Assembly (NCBI GenBank): GCA_030683195.1
Contig: JAUXQA010000012.1
Coordinates: 1 to 32,441 of the forward strand
Source of the DNA: Rhodoferax sp.
Lineage (GTDB): Bacteria; Pseudomonadota; Gammaproteobacteria; Burkholderiales; Burkholderiaceae_C
Direction of reading: 5' to 3'
Length of the DNA: 32,441 bases
Below, in pieces: positions 15,835 to 22,960 of the stretch (positions are counted from its first letter, which is position 1; each line of letters starts with the position of its first letter). The translations under genes and the position numbers were made by a program. The notes below the pieces were generated by a model. It did no database searches and was not told where the DNA came from. It saw nothing but the letters and a program-made list of their open reading frames with translations.

Positions 15835-15880
15835 TTCAATAGCAATCCAGGCAATTAATACGCCGGCCAGAGGTCAATTT
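15835..15880 (+). repeat. Dispersed intergenic repeat, copy B
   Basis: Same architecture as copy A: ttcaatagc, 21 variable bases, ggccagaggtcaattt. Bases 15860-15880 are identical to 9913-9933. It begins 7 bases after the stop of the PLP-enzyme gene and is in the sense orientation to it. Confidence 0.75.
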
Positions 15881-16010
15881 GGCGCTTAAAGCACGCCCGC
15901 AAGCGACGGGCACCCCGGAGAGGCGACTTTTGAGCCCGCGAGGCGAGCATTTCGGTGTAATCTCACCCGGGTTTTGTATGCCCGTACAACTTTTCATCAA
16001 GGTAGCCACC

Positions 16011-16379
16011 ATGAACCTATTTCGATCCAGCTTGCTATTGACCGCCTTGACTGCCGTCATGGCCCAAGGCTCCGCGTTTGCCGGCGCGGCCGACTTCACC
16101 CTGGTGAACCGCACCGGCTATGACCTGCGCGAGGTCTACATTTCTCCCTCCAACAAAAACGCCTGGGGCAAAGACCGCATGGGAGACTATGTGCTGGAGA
16201 ACAACAAGCAACGCCTGTTCAAGTTCTCGGACAAAAGCGCTTGCACCCAGGACTTGAAAGTGGTCTTTGACGATGACGGCTCCGAAGTCATCTGGGAGGA
16301 CTTCGACCTGTGCGAACTCAACAAAATAACCCTGCGCTACAACCGCAAGACCGACGTGGTGTCGGCCGACACCGAATAA
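16011..16379 (+). CDS. Small exported protein of unknown function
   Basis: A 122-residue protein with a Sec signal peptide (residues 1-25, ending GSAFAGA). The mature part begins DFTLVNRTGYDLREVYISPS and continues with acidic and aromatic residues; two cysteines (in SACTQDLK and DLCELNK) could form one disulfide. This pattern resembles a conserved family of small periplasmic proteins in proteobacteria with no assigned function. The ATG at 16011 is chosen because it begins a proper signal peptide; an open frame extends upstream to 15879 through the repeat region and is not convincing. It is followed 9 bases later by another small unknown gene. Confidence 0.75.
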   Translation: MNLFRSSLLLTALTAVMAQGSAFAGAADFTLVNRTGYDLREVYISPSNKNAWGKDRMGDYVLENNKQRLFKFSDKSACTQDLKVVFDDDGSEVIWEDFDLCELNKITLRYNRKTDVVSADTE

Positions 16380-16388
16380 GCGTCGCCC

Positions 16389-16634
16389 ATGCCCGCCACT
16401 GAAATCACCGTTACCTCGGCCGGCGTGGTCGCGGGCAAAGAAATGCTCATTCCCACGGGCAAAGAAGGCCCGGTGCTGGCGCACCTGCAAGATTGGCTCA
16501 GCGCCAAAATCAAGGCCAAAACCGCCGTCAAAGACGTGAGCGCGTCCGTGCTGGTCAAAGGCATCAAGCAATGGGCGGCGTATGAGGAAAAAGCAGGCTC
16601 CAAAAAAGTACTGACCGTCTTCAAAATCACCTGA
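16389..16634 (+). CDS. Small lysine-rich protein of unknown function
   Basis: An 81-residue protein I do not recognise. It lacks a signal peptide and cysteines and is lysine-rich (KIKAKTAVKD, KAGSKKVLTVFKI). The strand/helix alternation suggests a compact alpha/beta fold. It starts 9 bases after the stop of the exported protein gene, so it may be the second gene of that unit. The frame ends just before a perfect GC palindrome (CAGGCGCCTG at 16648). Confidence 0.5.
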   Translation: MPATEITVTSAGVVAGKEMLIPTGKEGPVLAHLQDWLSAKIKAKTAVKDVSASVLVKGIKQWAAYEEKAGSKKVLTVFKIT

Positions 16635-16709
16635 GCGCCCCGGAAAACAGGCGCCTGCGCCCCGCCCGCAGACTCACTCCAACACCCCCATCACCGACAG
16701 GATCCCAAC

Positions 16710-16958
16710 ATGACCACAACCCAAGAAACACAAGCCTGGGAGGCGCTCAAGCGCCTCGGAGACGCAGCGCTGGAGCGCGGAGGCGTCCAGGCGGTGCTTC
16801 AGATGTTCGTCGCCGTGCTCACATCTGCCGAGCAGGTTGCCCAGGAGAGCGAAGCCGCAGGCAACCCCGATGAGATGGCGACCGAGGTCATCTCCACTTG
16901 GTTGTCAACGACCTACGTACCCGAGATGCTGGAAGCAATGACGCAGACCCCGCCGTGA
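16710..16958 (+). CDS. Small helical protein of unknown function
   Basis: An 82-residue acidic protein predicted to be mostly helical (EALKRLGDAALERGGVQAVLQMF, then LTSAEQVAQESEAAG). No signal peptide, cysteine or membrane segment. AGGA lies nine bases before the ATG. Its stop overlaps the likely GTG start of the MFS transporter gene as GTGA, so it may be co-expressed with, or a regulator or chaperone of, that transporter. Function unknown. Confidence 0.55.
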   Translation: MTTTQETQAWEALKRLGDAALERGGVQAVLQMFVAVLTSAEQVAQESEAAGNPDEMATEVISTWLSTTYVPEMLEAMTQTPP

Positions 16959-18178
16959 GCTCGCACCTTCGACTCTGGTTTCGTTTGGTGCCGGCCTATG
17001 CCGCCGGGTATTTTTTATCCTACGGGCTGCGCAGTGTGAACGCGGTGATTGCCCCGGAGCTGATGCAGGAGTTGAGCATCACGGCGGCCGGGTTGGGCCT
17101 GCTCACTTCCGCCTATTTTTTGGCGTTTGGCTTGTTTCAATTGCCGCTGGGCTTGCTGCTGGACCGCTTTGGCCCGCGCCGGGTCGAGGCCGGGCTGTTG
17201 TTGGTGGCTGCACTGGGCTGCGTGCTGTTTGCCCTGGGCACCTCGCTGGAGACGCTGGCGGTGGGGCGCGCCTTGATCGGGTTGGGGGTGTCGGCCTGCC
17301 TGATGGCCAGCTTCAAGGCCTTCAGCCAGTGGTTTCCGAGTGAGCGACTTCCCTCGCTCACCGCCACGATCATGGTGGCGGGTGGCTTGGGCGCCTTGTC
17401 GGCCAGCGTGCCGATTGAAGCCGCGCTGCCGTTGTTGGGATGGCGCGGCGTGTTCTGGGTCTGCGCAGCCCTGCTGGTGCTGGCAGCCGGGTTCCTGATG
17501 ACGGTGCCCGACAAGGCAGTTACCGCCACGGGCGAGTCGATTGGTCAGCAGATCCGGGCACTGGGCAGCATCTATGGCAACCCCGTTTTTTGGCGTTTTG
17601 CGCCCCAGGGCTGCTTCATCGTCGGGGGCTTCATGGCGATTCAGGGCCTGTGGGCGGTGCCGTGGCTGATGGAGGTCAACGGCGCCAGTCGCACGGACGC
17701 TGCGGGCACCCTGCTGTTGCTGGCACTGTCCATGCTGGTAGGCTTTTTGTTTGTAGCCACCTGTTCGGGCTGGCTGTCCAGGCGAGGCATCACGCCCATG
17801 ATGCTGCTGCGCACCGGCATGGGTCTGGCACTGGTGGCCGAGCTGGCCATCATTCTGAAGCTGGCCCCGCCGGCGTTGTTGTGGCCGCTGTTGGGCATCA
17901 CCTTCAGCTTGGGCAATATCGCTTATTCGCAGCTGAGTTCGGCTTTTGCAGTGAGCATGTCCGGGCGGGTGAACACGGCCCTCAATCTGGTGGTTTTTGT
18001 AGGCGCCTTCAGCCTGCAATGGGGCATTGGCGCCGCCGTCGATGCCTTTGGCGCCACAGGGTTCACCCGGGCTGGGGCATTCCAGGCGACCCTGGCCAGC
18101 TTGCTGACCCTGCAGACGCTGGCTTTTCTGTGGTTTTTGGTGCCGCTCAAATGGGGACGTAAGTCCGGCGGCGTTTGA
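16955..18178 (+). CDS. MFS transporter
   Basis: A 407-residue major facilitator with about twelve hydrophobic segments. The loop 2-3 motif reads LGLLLDRFGPRR, matching the MFS signature G-x-x-x-D-R-x-G-x-R-R. The first helix begins at LVPAYAAGYFLSYGLRSVNAV and the last ends at LAFLWFLVPL. I set the start at the GTG overlapping the upstream stop (GTGA), since residues from the earlier TTG at 16898 come from inside the small helical gene. The substrate is not evident; the sequence resembles the nitrate/nitrite- or sugar-phosphate-type general MFS_1 group only loosely. Its 3' end overlaps the convergent unknown gene by 32 bases. Confidence 0.85.
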   Translation: MSSHLRLWFRLVPAYAAGYFLSYGLRSVNAVIAPELMQELSITAAGLGLLTSAYFLAFGLFQLPLGLLLDRFGPRRVEAGLLLVAALGCVLFALGTSLETLAVGRALIGLGVSACLMASFKAFSQWFPSERLPSLTATIMVAGGLGALSASVPIEAALPLLGWRGVFWVCAALLVLAAGFLMTVPDKAVTATGESIGQQIRALGSIYGNPVFWRFAPQGCFIVGGFMAIQGLWAVPWLMEVNGASRTDAAGTLLLLALSMLVGFLFVATCSGWLSRRGITPMMLLRTGMGLALVAELAIILKLAPPALLWPLLGITFSLGNIAYSQLSSAFAVSMSGRVNTALNLVVFVGAFSLQWGIGAAVDAFGATGFTRAGAFQATLASLLTLQTLAFLWFLVPLKWGRKSGGV

Positions 18179-18473
18179 TGGTCACCACAGGCGGTGGCCC
18201 CACGCGGGCCACCGTTCTTTGCACCGGATAAGAGGGCTCCTCGGGCTTGGCTTTGGCCATCGCACGGGTCAACTGGGAGCTGTTCAGCGGAGTGACGTAA
18301 TCCCCCACCACTTGGACGTACTGCCCATCTTCCGTCATGGCCAGCGCGCCCATTTGGGGACCACGCCTGACACTACCGAGCAAACGCAAGGCGTCGCCCT
18401 CTGGCCGTGCATAGGTGTAACGGGACCACTCAGGCACCCCGAGTCGCACGAACCAAGCTACTTTTTTTGCCAA
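18147..18473 (-). CDS. Conserved small protein of unknown function
   Basis: A 108-residue basic protein, MAKKVAWFVRLGVPEW at the start and VVTIKRRRTYVPI at the end, with no signal or membrane segment. The middle (GALAMTEDGQYVQVVGDYVTPLN) looks like a small beta-barrel. The start is a TTG preceded by GAGAAAGA; no ATG is available in frame. Its 3' end overlaps the MFS gene by 32 bases tail to tail, which is unusual but the frame and composition are good. I believe it is conserved in Comamonadaceae, without known function. Confidence 0.6.
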   Translation of the reverse strand: MAKKVAWFVRLGVPEWSRYTYARPEGDALRLLGSVRRGPQMGALAMTEDGQYVQVVGDYVTPLNSSQLTRAMAKAKPEEPSYPVQRTVARVGPPPVVTIKRRRTYVPI

Positions 18474-18722
18474 TTTCTGTCTTTCTCGCAGGTCAGATTA
18501 AATATTCACGCCAAGGATTTTCGCGCAAAAAGACGCCTTTGCGCAATTTGAAACACCAGCGATACAACTTAGCCCGGGTATTTTGGCTGATTCAACGCAC
18601 GGGGCGCCTGCCCAAAATGACCTTGGGCGCATACTGCAGCAGCGCCTCCAGTCTGCGCCGCAGACAAAAAGAGCCGCACACCCACCCCCTCTGCCCGCCC
18701 CCCCAACTCCAAGGAAAGCCTT

Positions 18723-19484
18723 ATGCCCACTCGCAAGGAAGCCACCGCTCCTACCCAGGCCATTCCTTTTGTATGCAATGAACACGACAGCAAATCCCTG
18801 CACTTCTCCAACAGTCAGGAGCAAAGCAAGATGCTGGTGAGCCAGCCCAATGAACTGGCTGTGGACTACACCCGAACGATGATGGGCTTTTTGCTGCTGA
18901 AACAAAAACCTAGTCACATTTTGATGATTGGCCTGGGTGGGGGCAGCCTGGCCAAGTATTGCCACCAGCATTTGCCGGACACGGAACTCACCGTGATCGA
19001 AATCAACCCGCTGGTGATCGCCTTGCGCGGCGAGTTCCAGGTGCCGGATGACAACGAACGCTTCCATGTCATTGAGGCCGATGGCGCCAACTTTGTGCGC
19101 GATACGGACCAGCTGTTTGATGTGGTGCTGGTAGACGGCTTTGACCAGCAGGGCCAACCGGCGCAGCTGTGCTCCCAGCATTTTTATGAGGACTGCAGCC
19201 GCGTGCTCGAAGCCCCCGGCGTGCTGGTGGTAAATCTGCATGACGACCATGCGTTTTACGAAGTTTTTATTGACCGGATCAATCGGTCTTTTGACAGCAA
19301 CACCGCCGAAGTGGCAGCCAACGACGAAGGCAATGTAATCATTTTTGCCGGTAAAGGCCTGCCCGTGTCGCCGTATGCCTTGCGCAACGCGATCCAGGGC
19401 GTTCAAGACACCTGGAACGAGCACCCGTCATCCAGGCCAGACCTGCCTCAAGCCCTGCGCCTCTTGACCAGCGCTGCAGCGTGA
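18723..19484 (+). CDS. Spermidine-synthase-like transferase, first of a tandem pair
   Basis: A 253-residue Rossmann-fold enzyme of the spermidine/spermine synthase-like family. The nucleotide-binding glycine motif is IGLGGGSLAKYC (GLGGGS at 70-75), the acidic end of strand 2 is E93 in VIEINP, and the D-x-x-D pair aligning with the aminopropyltransferase active site is VDGFD (D138, D141). It lacks the full N-terminal barrel of classical SpeE (about 290 residues), so polyamine synthesis is not assured; a methyltransferase or modified aminopropyltransferase role is possible. A good AAGGAAAG ribosome site precedes the ATG. The stop overlaps the GTG of the second copy. Confidence 0.75.
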   Translation: MPTRKEATAPTQAIPFVCNEHDSKSLHFSNSQEQSKMLVSQPNELAVDYTRTMMGFLLLKQKPSHILMIGLGGGSLAKYCHQHLPDTELTVIEINPLVIALRGEFQVPDDNERFHVIEADGANFVRDTDQLFDVVLVDGFDQQGQPAQLCSQHFYEDCSRVLEAPGVLVVNLHDDHAFYEVFIDRINRSFDSNTAEVAANDEGNVIIFAGKGLPVSPYALRNAIQGVQDTWNEHPSSRPDLPQALRLLTSAAA

Positions 19485-20296
19485 CGGCGGACGCCCTGAA
19501 CCGGGGCTTCACGACTCTGACGCCGCGGGTGCTGCCCTTTGTTCGGGGCAATGAGGCTACTTTGTCCCTGCATTTCAACCTGGGTACGATTCAAAGCCGG
19601 ATGGTGCGCCAGAAACCTTTTGACCTGGATTTGCCCTACACCAGGACCATGATGGGTTTTCTCCTCTTCCTGCCGCAGCCAACACATATTTTGATGATTG
19701 GTCTGGGCGGGGGTTCCCTGGCCAAGTTTTGCTACCGAAACCTGCCCGAGACCCGCATGACCGTGGTCGAAATCGACCCCCTCGTTGTGGCCATGCGACA
19801 GCAGTTCCTGATTCCCGGGGATGACGCGCGCTTATCGGTGGTGTGTGCCGATGGGGCAGCCTTTGTGCGCGACGCCAAGCCCGAATTTGATGTGATTCTG
19901 GTCGATGGCTTTGATGCCGGGGGGCAGTCCGACGCGCTCACCACACAGGCGTTTTACGACCATTGCCACCAGTGCCTGAGCGGGCACAGCCTGATGGTCG
20001 TCAACCTCGACAAGGGACACCCGGATCACGCCTGCTTCGTGCAGAGAATTCGCCAAACCTACGCCGATCAGGTGTTGATTCTGGACGTGGATGAGCGCGA
20101 CAACTGCATTGTTCTGGCTGGCAAAGGTGTGTCTCTGGCCGCCAGCGACATGAACCTGAGTGCGGCGCTGGGGCACCACAGGCCTGATGTACAAAGCCAA
20201 CTCAAAGGCGAGTTTGAACGCATCTTGCGCGTGCTGCACAAATTGGAGCCTTTGGCGACCGAGCCGGGCCTGCGCTTTCCCCAACTCACGCTTTAA
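19481..20296 (+). CDS. Spermidine-synthase-like transferase, second of a tandem pair
   Basis: A 271-residue paralogue of the preceding gene product. Shared landmarks are YTRTMMGFLL, HILMIGLGGGSLAKFC (glycine motif 74-79), VVEIDPLVVA and ILVDGFD. The start is GTG at 19481, overlapping the upstream stop (GTGA), which implies coupled translation and possibly a heterodimer. The N-terminus is 4 residues longer before the YTR motif and the C-terminus ends in a different tail, so the copies have diverged substantially. It meets the ATP-grasp-like gene tail to tail with a 4-base overlap of the stop codons. Confidence 0.75.
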   Translation: MTADALNRGFTTLTPRVLPFVRGNEATLSLHFNLGTIQSRMVRQKPFDLDLPYTRTMMGFLLFLPQPTHILMIGLGGGSLAKFCYRNLPETRMTVVEIDPLVVAMRQQFLIPGDDARLSVVCADGAAFVRDAKPEFDVILVDGFDAGGQSDALTTQAFYDHCHQCLSGHSLMVVNLDKGHPDHACFVQRIRQTYADQVLILDVDERDNCIVLAGKGVSLAASDMNLSAALGHHRPDVQSQLKGEFERILRVLHKLEPLATEPGLRFPQLTL

Positions 20297-21597
20297 AGCG
20301 CGCGGGACCCGTCGGCCGGCAACACCACCACGGGCGCAAAGCCGCCGCCCTCAGTGCGAAAGTTGGTGGTTTGCCCGGTATACATCCGCGCAGCCATCAA
20401 CTGCACGCGGCCCGCGTAGGTGTAGGCCCGCAGGTCGAACTTGAGGTCACTCAACACGCCATCCACCTCAATCAGCCGCTGCGCTGGCGGCACCAGCGCC
20501 TGGGCCACGAAGTCACCAGCCAAAATTTCGCTCCAGACCCGGCGCGTGAGTTTGTCACCCCGGTAAGCGGCCTTGGCACCATAGCCCGCCACGGGCTTGA
20601 AAAACAAGTGCCGACGCTGGGCCCACAGGTCCTCGGCCTGCTCGGGGGTCACCAACCGGGTGGACGGCACGACCGCCGACAGCAACCGGCGGTCCTCCGG
20701 CGAAACACCCCAACCCGCCAACACCTCATCCTGGCTCAAGACCACCAGGTTGCGCTTGTCCGCCCACAGGGCATGGGCACGCGGGTCAGGGGTGAGTACC
20801 ACGGCACCGGCCTCAAAGGCCAGGCGCAGGGCCTCGTGTCCGGGCTCAGCCAGATAAAAATCAGTCAACCGGTTGTAAACCAGGTCCACCGCTTGCTCGC
20901 CATGCCACAGCACGCCCTCTCGCCAGGTCAGGCCGGCAGGGTCACTGATGCGGGCGGTGACCCCATGGCGCTCAAACAGGTGCTGAAACAGGGCAAATTC
21001 TGGCGCCAGGTATTGCACATCGGGCGCGTCATCCACGATGAGAACCGTGCGCAGGGGCATATCGCCGCGCTGGCGACGCCACTCGGCCATGAACATCTCA
21101 AAGAACTCGGCCTCCAGCGTGTCGGGGGGCGCCACCGGCCCGAGCGCCAGGTCCATCGCCTCGCAACAGCTTTGCTGAGCCCGCGCCAGCGCCACATTCA
21201 GGAGCGCACCGCCCGCATTGGTGTTGATTTCAATCAGCCGGGGCCCCGTGGGGCTCAAATGAAAGTCGTACCCCATACACGCCCCGATCGGACCAAAATT
21301 GTGATGGGCCACCGCAGGCGCGCGGGCCAGTGCCTGCGCCTGGTAAGCCGACAGTGCGGCCACCCGTTCAATGGCGGCGATGGTCTGGGCGATTCGGTCC
21401 GCCATCTCACCGGACAAAAAAACCACCGTGGACGAAAAAAGATGGGGCCGGGTTTGCGTGATGCTGTCCATCAGGCCGGGCACGCCCGCATGACTCTCCA
21501 GCTCCTCACGCAGCAGTTCCCGGCTCAAGGTGCGGCAATAGCAGTGCTGGTTCAGGGTGTCGGCTGTGGTCGGTATCGGAGTGGGGCGATCGGTCAT
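20293..21597 (-). CDS. ATP-grasp-like (possibly circularly permuted) ligase-family protein
   Basis: A 434-residue protein. Motifs suggest an ATP-grasp enzyme: a metal-site-like LIEINTNAGG at 121-130, YNRLTDFYLA at 241-250, a nucleotide-lysine-like FFKPVAGYGAKAAYRG at 332-347 and KFDLRAYTY at 386-394. The acidic metal motif lying ahead of the lysine loop, the reverse of classical order, is what circularly permuted ATP-grasp proteins show. ATP-grasp ligases join a carboxylate to an amine; glutathionylspermidine synthase is a known permuted member, which makes the neighbouring spermidine-synthase-like pair suggestive, but no such identity is established. I chose the ATG at 21597; longer frames to 21702 start with basic, poorly structured residues. 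Confidence 0.6.
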   Translation of the reverse strand: MTDRPTPIPTTADTLNQHCYCRTLSRELLREELESHAGVPGLMDSITQTRPHLFSSTVVFLSGEMADRIAQTIAAIERVAALSAYQAQALARAPAVAHHNFGPIGACMGYDFHLSPTGPRLIEINTNAGGALLNVALARAQQSCCEAMDLALGPVAPPDTLEAEFFEMFMAEWRRQRGDMPLRTVLIVDDAPDVQYLAPEFALFQHLFERHGVTARISDPAGLTWREGVLWHGEQAVDLVYNRLTDFYLAEPGHEALRLAFEAGAVVLTPDPRAHALWADKRNLVVLSQDEVLAGWGVSPEDRRLLSAVVPSTRLVTPEQAEDLWAQRRHLFFKPVAGYGAKAAYRGDKLTRRVWSEILAGDFVAQALVPPAQRLIEVDGVLSDLKFDLRAYTYAGRVQLMAARMYTGQTTNFRTEGGGFAPVVVLPADGSRAL

Positions 21598-21809
21598 ATG
21601 GAACTCTGGGTGGACTCTGGATGCAGGTTGATTGTGGTTTGCAGCATACGCCCTGGCAGTGCGACTCATCCGTTCATCCCGCCAACCGGCAGTTCGTCGC
21701 ATGTCTGCTGGACAATTCTTCGGCTTGCCCTACGATTCGACGCATTTCCTGCGGCCACACGGGCCGCCCCGCCCAACGGCCTTGATTTTTTTGATCCGGA
21801 GAGACCCGC

Positions 21810-22958
21810 ATGCTGCATCGCTTGTTCATCGCGCTCGCCCTGGCCACCAGCGTGACCGCTTGCGACCAATTCTCGGGGAAGGGCGACGCCAAAAAGGCAG
21901 CAAACAGCCCGGCGCCCACGCTGCTCATTGCCCCGGAGGACGTGTTCACCGTTGAGGCCCGGCCGCTGGTGTCCGGCCCGGTCATGACCGGATCGATCCA
22001 ACCCGAACGCAAAGCCGACCTGCGGGCCGAGGTCTCGGCCGTGGTGCTGCAGGTGCTCAAAGACAACGGCGACGTCGTGCGCCGGGGCGATCTGCTGGCG
22101 CGCCTGGACCCCACCGCCATCCGGGACAACCTGCAGTCGGCGCAAGACAACACCCGCAACGCAGCGCAGTCGCTGGACCAGGCCGAGCGCAACCTGCAAC
22201 GCCTCAGGACCCTGCGCGCCTCCGGCATGACGTCATTGCAGGCGCTTGATGACGCCGAAGTGCGCCGCAACGGCGCAACCAGCGAGTTATCGGCCTCCCA
22301 GGCCCGCGCCGTGCTGGCCGGGCAGCAACTGGAGCGCACCTTGGTGCGGGCGCCGTTTGATGGCGTGGTGAGCGAACGCAAGGTGTCGGCTGGCGACACG
22401 GCCGCCGTTGGCAAGGAGTTGCTCAAGGTCATCGACCCCGCCAGCATGCGGTTTGCCGGCCGCGTGTCGGCAGACAAGATCGGGGTGGTGGCCGTCGGTC
22501 AGCCGGTGAGTTTTCGCATCAATGGGTACGCGGGGCAGGCGTTTCGCGGCAAGGTGACCCGGGTTGACCCCAGTGCCAACGAGGTGACCCGCCAGGTCGA
22601 GGTGTTGGTGAGCTTCGTGGATGCCATGCAGCCCCGCGTATCGGGTTTGTATGCCGAGGGGACGATTGAGTCCGCCAGCGCCCAGGCACTCACGCTGCCT
22701 GAATCGGTGTTGCTGCGAACCGGCGACAAGTCGTCGGTCTGGCGCATCAGGGCCAACGCCTTGAACCAGGTGGAATTGGCATTGGGCGCGCGCGACCCGC
22801 GCACGGGTGACTATGAGGTGCGCAGCGGGCTGAGCGAGGGCGACCTCGTGCTGCGCAACCCCAGCCCCAGCTTCAAGGAAGGCCAGCTGATCAACAGGGT
22901 AACCGCCACCCACCCGCCGGGCACCGCCCCCAGCGCTGTGGTCGGCAAGGGAACATAA
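21810..22958 (+). CDS. RND efflux periplasmic adaptor (membrane fusion protein)
   Basis: A 382-residue adaptor of an RND pump. The N-terminus is a lipoprotein-type signal with the lipid-accepting cysteine C18 in SVTACDQF. The order is beta-barrel start (GSIQPERKADLRAEVSAVV), lipoyl half-motif (DNGDVVRRGDLLARLDP), helical hairpin (residues about 108-165), second lipoyl half (LVRAPFDGVVSERKVSAGD), then the beta-barrel and membrane-proximal domains. A GGAGAGA ribosome site lies 7 bases before the ATG. The permease gene follows after 2 bases. No outer-membrane channel gene is nearby, so it probably shares one encoded elsewhere. Confidence 0.9.
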   Translation: MLHRLFIALALATSVTACDQFSGKGDAKKAANSPAPTLLIAPEDVFTVEARPLVSGPVMTGSIQPERKADLRAEVSAVVLQVLKDNGDVVRRGDLLARLDPTAIRDNLQSAQDNTRNAAQSLDQAERNLQRLRTLRASGMTSLQALDDAEVRRNGATSELSASQARAVLAGQQLERTLVRAPFDGVVSERKVSAGDTAAVGKELLKVIDPASMRFAGRVSADKIGVVAVGQPVSFRINGYAGQAFRGKVTRVDPSANEVTRQVEVLVSFVDAMQPRVSGLYAEGTIESASAQALTLPESVLLRTGDKSSVWRIRANALNQVELALGARDPRTGDYEVRSGLSEGDLVLRNPSPSFKEGQLINRVTATHPPGTAPSAVVGKGT

Positions 22959-22960
22959 CC

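Noticed and set aside
16648-16657. CAGGCGCCTG palindrome between small genes
   Set aside because: A ten-base GC palindrome without flanking structure is expected by chance in GC-rich DNA.
18398-18406. Match to the repeat core (reverse complement of ggccagagg) inside the small minus-strand unknown gene
   Set aside because: Neither the aatagc half nor the attt end is present, so it is a chance match to RPEGDA codons.
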